The notes beneath the pieces are model-generated. The model ran no database searches. It saw only the letters and a list, made by a program, of their open reading frames with translations, and had not been told where the DNA came from. A program made the translations under genes and the position numbers. From JBLNCE01 sp050260415 (GTDB taxonomy: Bacteria > Bacillota > UBA4882 > JAAYXC01): a DNA stretch of 6,873 bases. Where the stretch lies: positions 1 to 6,873 of the forward strand of contig JBLNCE010000159.1 of NCBI GenBank assembly GCA_050260415.1, given 5' to 3'. Shown piece after piece: positions 6,180 through 6,873 of the stretch; the first letter of the stretch is position 1, and each line of letters starts with the position of its first letter.

Positions 6180-6221
6180 GCAGTGCGGTCTGTTCGGATC
6201 TTATCCGGCTAACCGCACTGC
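6180..6221 (+). other. Strong intercistronic stem-loop between binding protein and ATPase genes
   Basis: A perfect 10-bp stem GCAGTGCGGT/ACCGCACTGC (6180-6189 with 6212-6221) encloses an inner 5-bp stem CGGAT/ATCCG (6195-6199 with 6203-6207). It begins 18 bases after the binding-protein stop. The following bases (TGTTAATTTATG) lack a strong U-run, so it is more likely a barrier to 3' exonucleases or a partial terminator. Such elements let binding proteins be made in excess over membrane components in other sugar ABC operons. Confidence 0.75.
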
Positions 6222-6243
6222 TGTTAATTTATGTGACACCGGT

Positions 6244-6250
6244 AAGGAGG
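6244..6250 (+). promoter_or_regulatory. Ribosome-binding site that decides the ATPase start
   Basis: AAGGAGG lies 7 bases before TTG 6258 and 10 bases before GTG 6261, both in the ATPase frame and adjacent. Spacing favours TTG, but GTG is the stronger start codon. The choice changes the protein by one residue. Confidence 0.7.
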
Positions 6251-6257
6251 TCTTTGG

Positions 6258-6873
6258 TTGGTGTCAGAAAACATACTTCTTAAAATGGAGGGTATCAGCA
6301 AATCCTTTCCAGGGGTCAGAGCTCTGCATAACGTAGACTTCGTGCTCCGAAAGGGTGAAATCCATGCCCTTATGGGCGAAAATGGAGCGGGTAAGTCCAC
6401 ACTGATAAAGATTTTGACCGGTGTTTACGAAAAGGATGCCGGCCAGATTGTTTTGGATGGAAGGCCGGTTCACTTCAAGTCGCCGCAGGATGCGCAGGAC
6501 ATGGGAATTAGCACGGTCTTTCAGGAAATAGCGCTTTGCCCCAATTTGACCGTGGCTGAGAATATGTTTATCGGTCGCGGCCGGAACGCTTTCGTTCAAT
6601 GGAAGCAGATGAACGCAAAGGCGGCACAAATGTTAAGCTCCCTCGGTATTCCAGCGGACCCGACCCAAGAACTCTCAAGCTGCTCAATTGCTGTTCAACA
6701 GATGATCGCGATTGCCCGCGCGGTCGATATGGACTGCAAGATTCTCATCTTAGACGAGCCGACGTCCTCACTTGACGAAGATGAGGTGAAAAAACTCTTC
6801 GAGCTCATGCGCGAACTGAAAGCTCGGGGTGTGGGGATCATCTTCATTACCCACTTTATCGATCAGGTATACG
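6258..6873 (+). CDS. Sugar ABC transporter ATP-binding protein, YtfR-like, 5' part (cut by window edge)
   Basis: The first 205 codons are present and run off the right edge. The complete family has two ABC domains in about 500 residues, so this is most of the first. ATP hydrolysis here drives import of the sugar held by the upstream binding protein. Visible motifs, counted from TTG 6258, are Walker A GENGAGKST (40-48), Q-loop TVFQE with Gln89, Walker B and D-loop ILILDEPTSSLD (162-173) with catalytic Glu167, and switch His199 in IFITHF. The signature region reads ELSSCSIAVQQMIAIARA (138-155) instead of the usual LSGGQ, as in the YtfR group, whose first domain carries a YSVAxQ-like form. The gene has a non-ATG start (TTG or GTG). 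It lies 96 bases after the binding-protein stop, behind a stem-loop. A permease should follow outside the window. Confidence 0.92.
   Translation, partial: MVSENILLKMEGISKSFPGVRALHNVDFVLRKGEIHALMGENGAGKSTLIKILTGVYEKDAGQIVLDGRPVHFKSPQDAQDMGISTVFQEIALCPNLTVAENMFIGRGRNAFVQWKQMNAKAAQMLSSLGIPADPTQELSSCSIAVQQMIAIARAVDMDCKILILDEPTSSLDEDEVKKLFELMRELKARGVGIIFITHFIDQVY

Noticed and set aside
6264..6629. 121-codon minus-strand frame within the ATPase gene
   Set aside because: It is antisense to clear ABC ATPase motifs and shows no domain of its own.

Overview
The window carries a pentose-utilisation locus of L-arabinose type, built as two divergent transcription units around a shared control region, with an insertion-sequence end at the left border. 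The organism cannot be named from this sequence. The sugar-binding protein has a plain Sec-type signal peptide with no lipobox cysteine, which suggests a bacterium with a periplasm rather than a typical Firmicute. The regulator belongs to the AraR (GntR-LacI chimera) family, best known from Firmicutes but found more widely. The leftward genes are GC-rich (sampled 60-base lines give about 67-75% GC), while the rightward transporter genes are near 50%.

Layout from left to right. Bases 1-127 (minus) encode the first 42 residues of an IS1182-like transposase; its upstream region holds a 27-base imperfect palindrome at 194-220. Bases 254-1930 (minus) encode L-ribulokinase (araB). Bases 2038-3444 (minus) encode a sugar isomerase of the L-fucose/L-arabinose isomerase superfamily (the FucI-like, COG2407 type), not the classical AraA family. 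Bases 3623-4690 (minus) encode an AraR-type repressor. All three run leftward in the order araR, isomerase, araB, and may form one operon. Bases 4691-5183 form the divergent control region. It contains a good promoter for araR (TTGCAG-17-TATAAT on the minus strand), an AraR-like operator just downstream of the -10, a second nearly identical operator-like site 228 bp away, A-tracts, and a short frameshifted reading frame of unknown origin. Bases 5184-6161 (plus) encode a sugar-binding protein of the YtfQ (furanose-binding) type. A strong intercistronic stem-loop follows, then the start of the sugar ABC ATPase (6258 to the right edge), which has the altered signature motif of the YtfR group.

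How the genes fit together (inference): a furanose-specific ABC importer brings in arabinose, the isomerase converts it to ribulose, and AraB phosphorylates the ribulose. AraR senses the sugar and represses both directions, possibly by looping between the two operators. The last step, L-ribulose-5-phosphate 4-epimerase (AraD), is not in the window. No RNA genes, CRISPR arrays or evident novel defence system were found.
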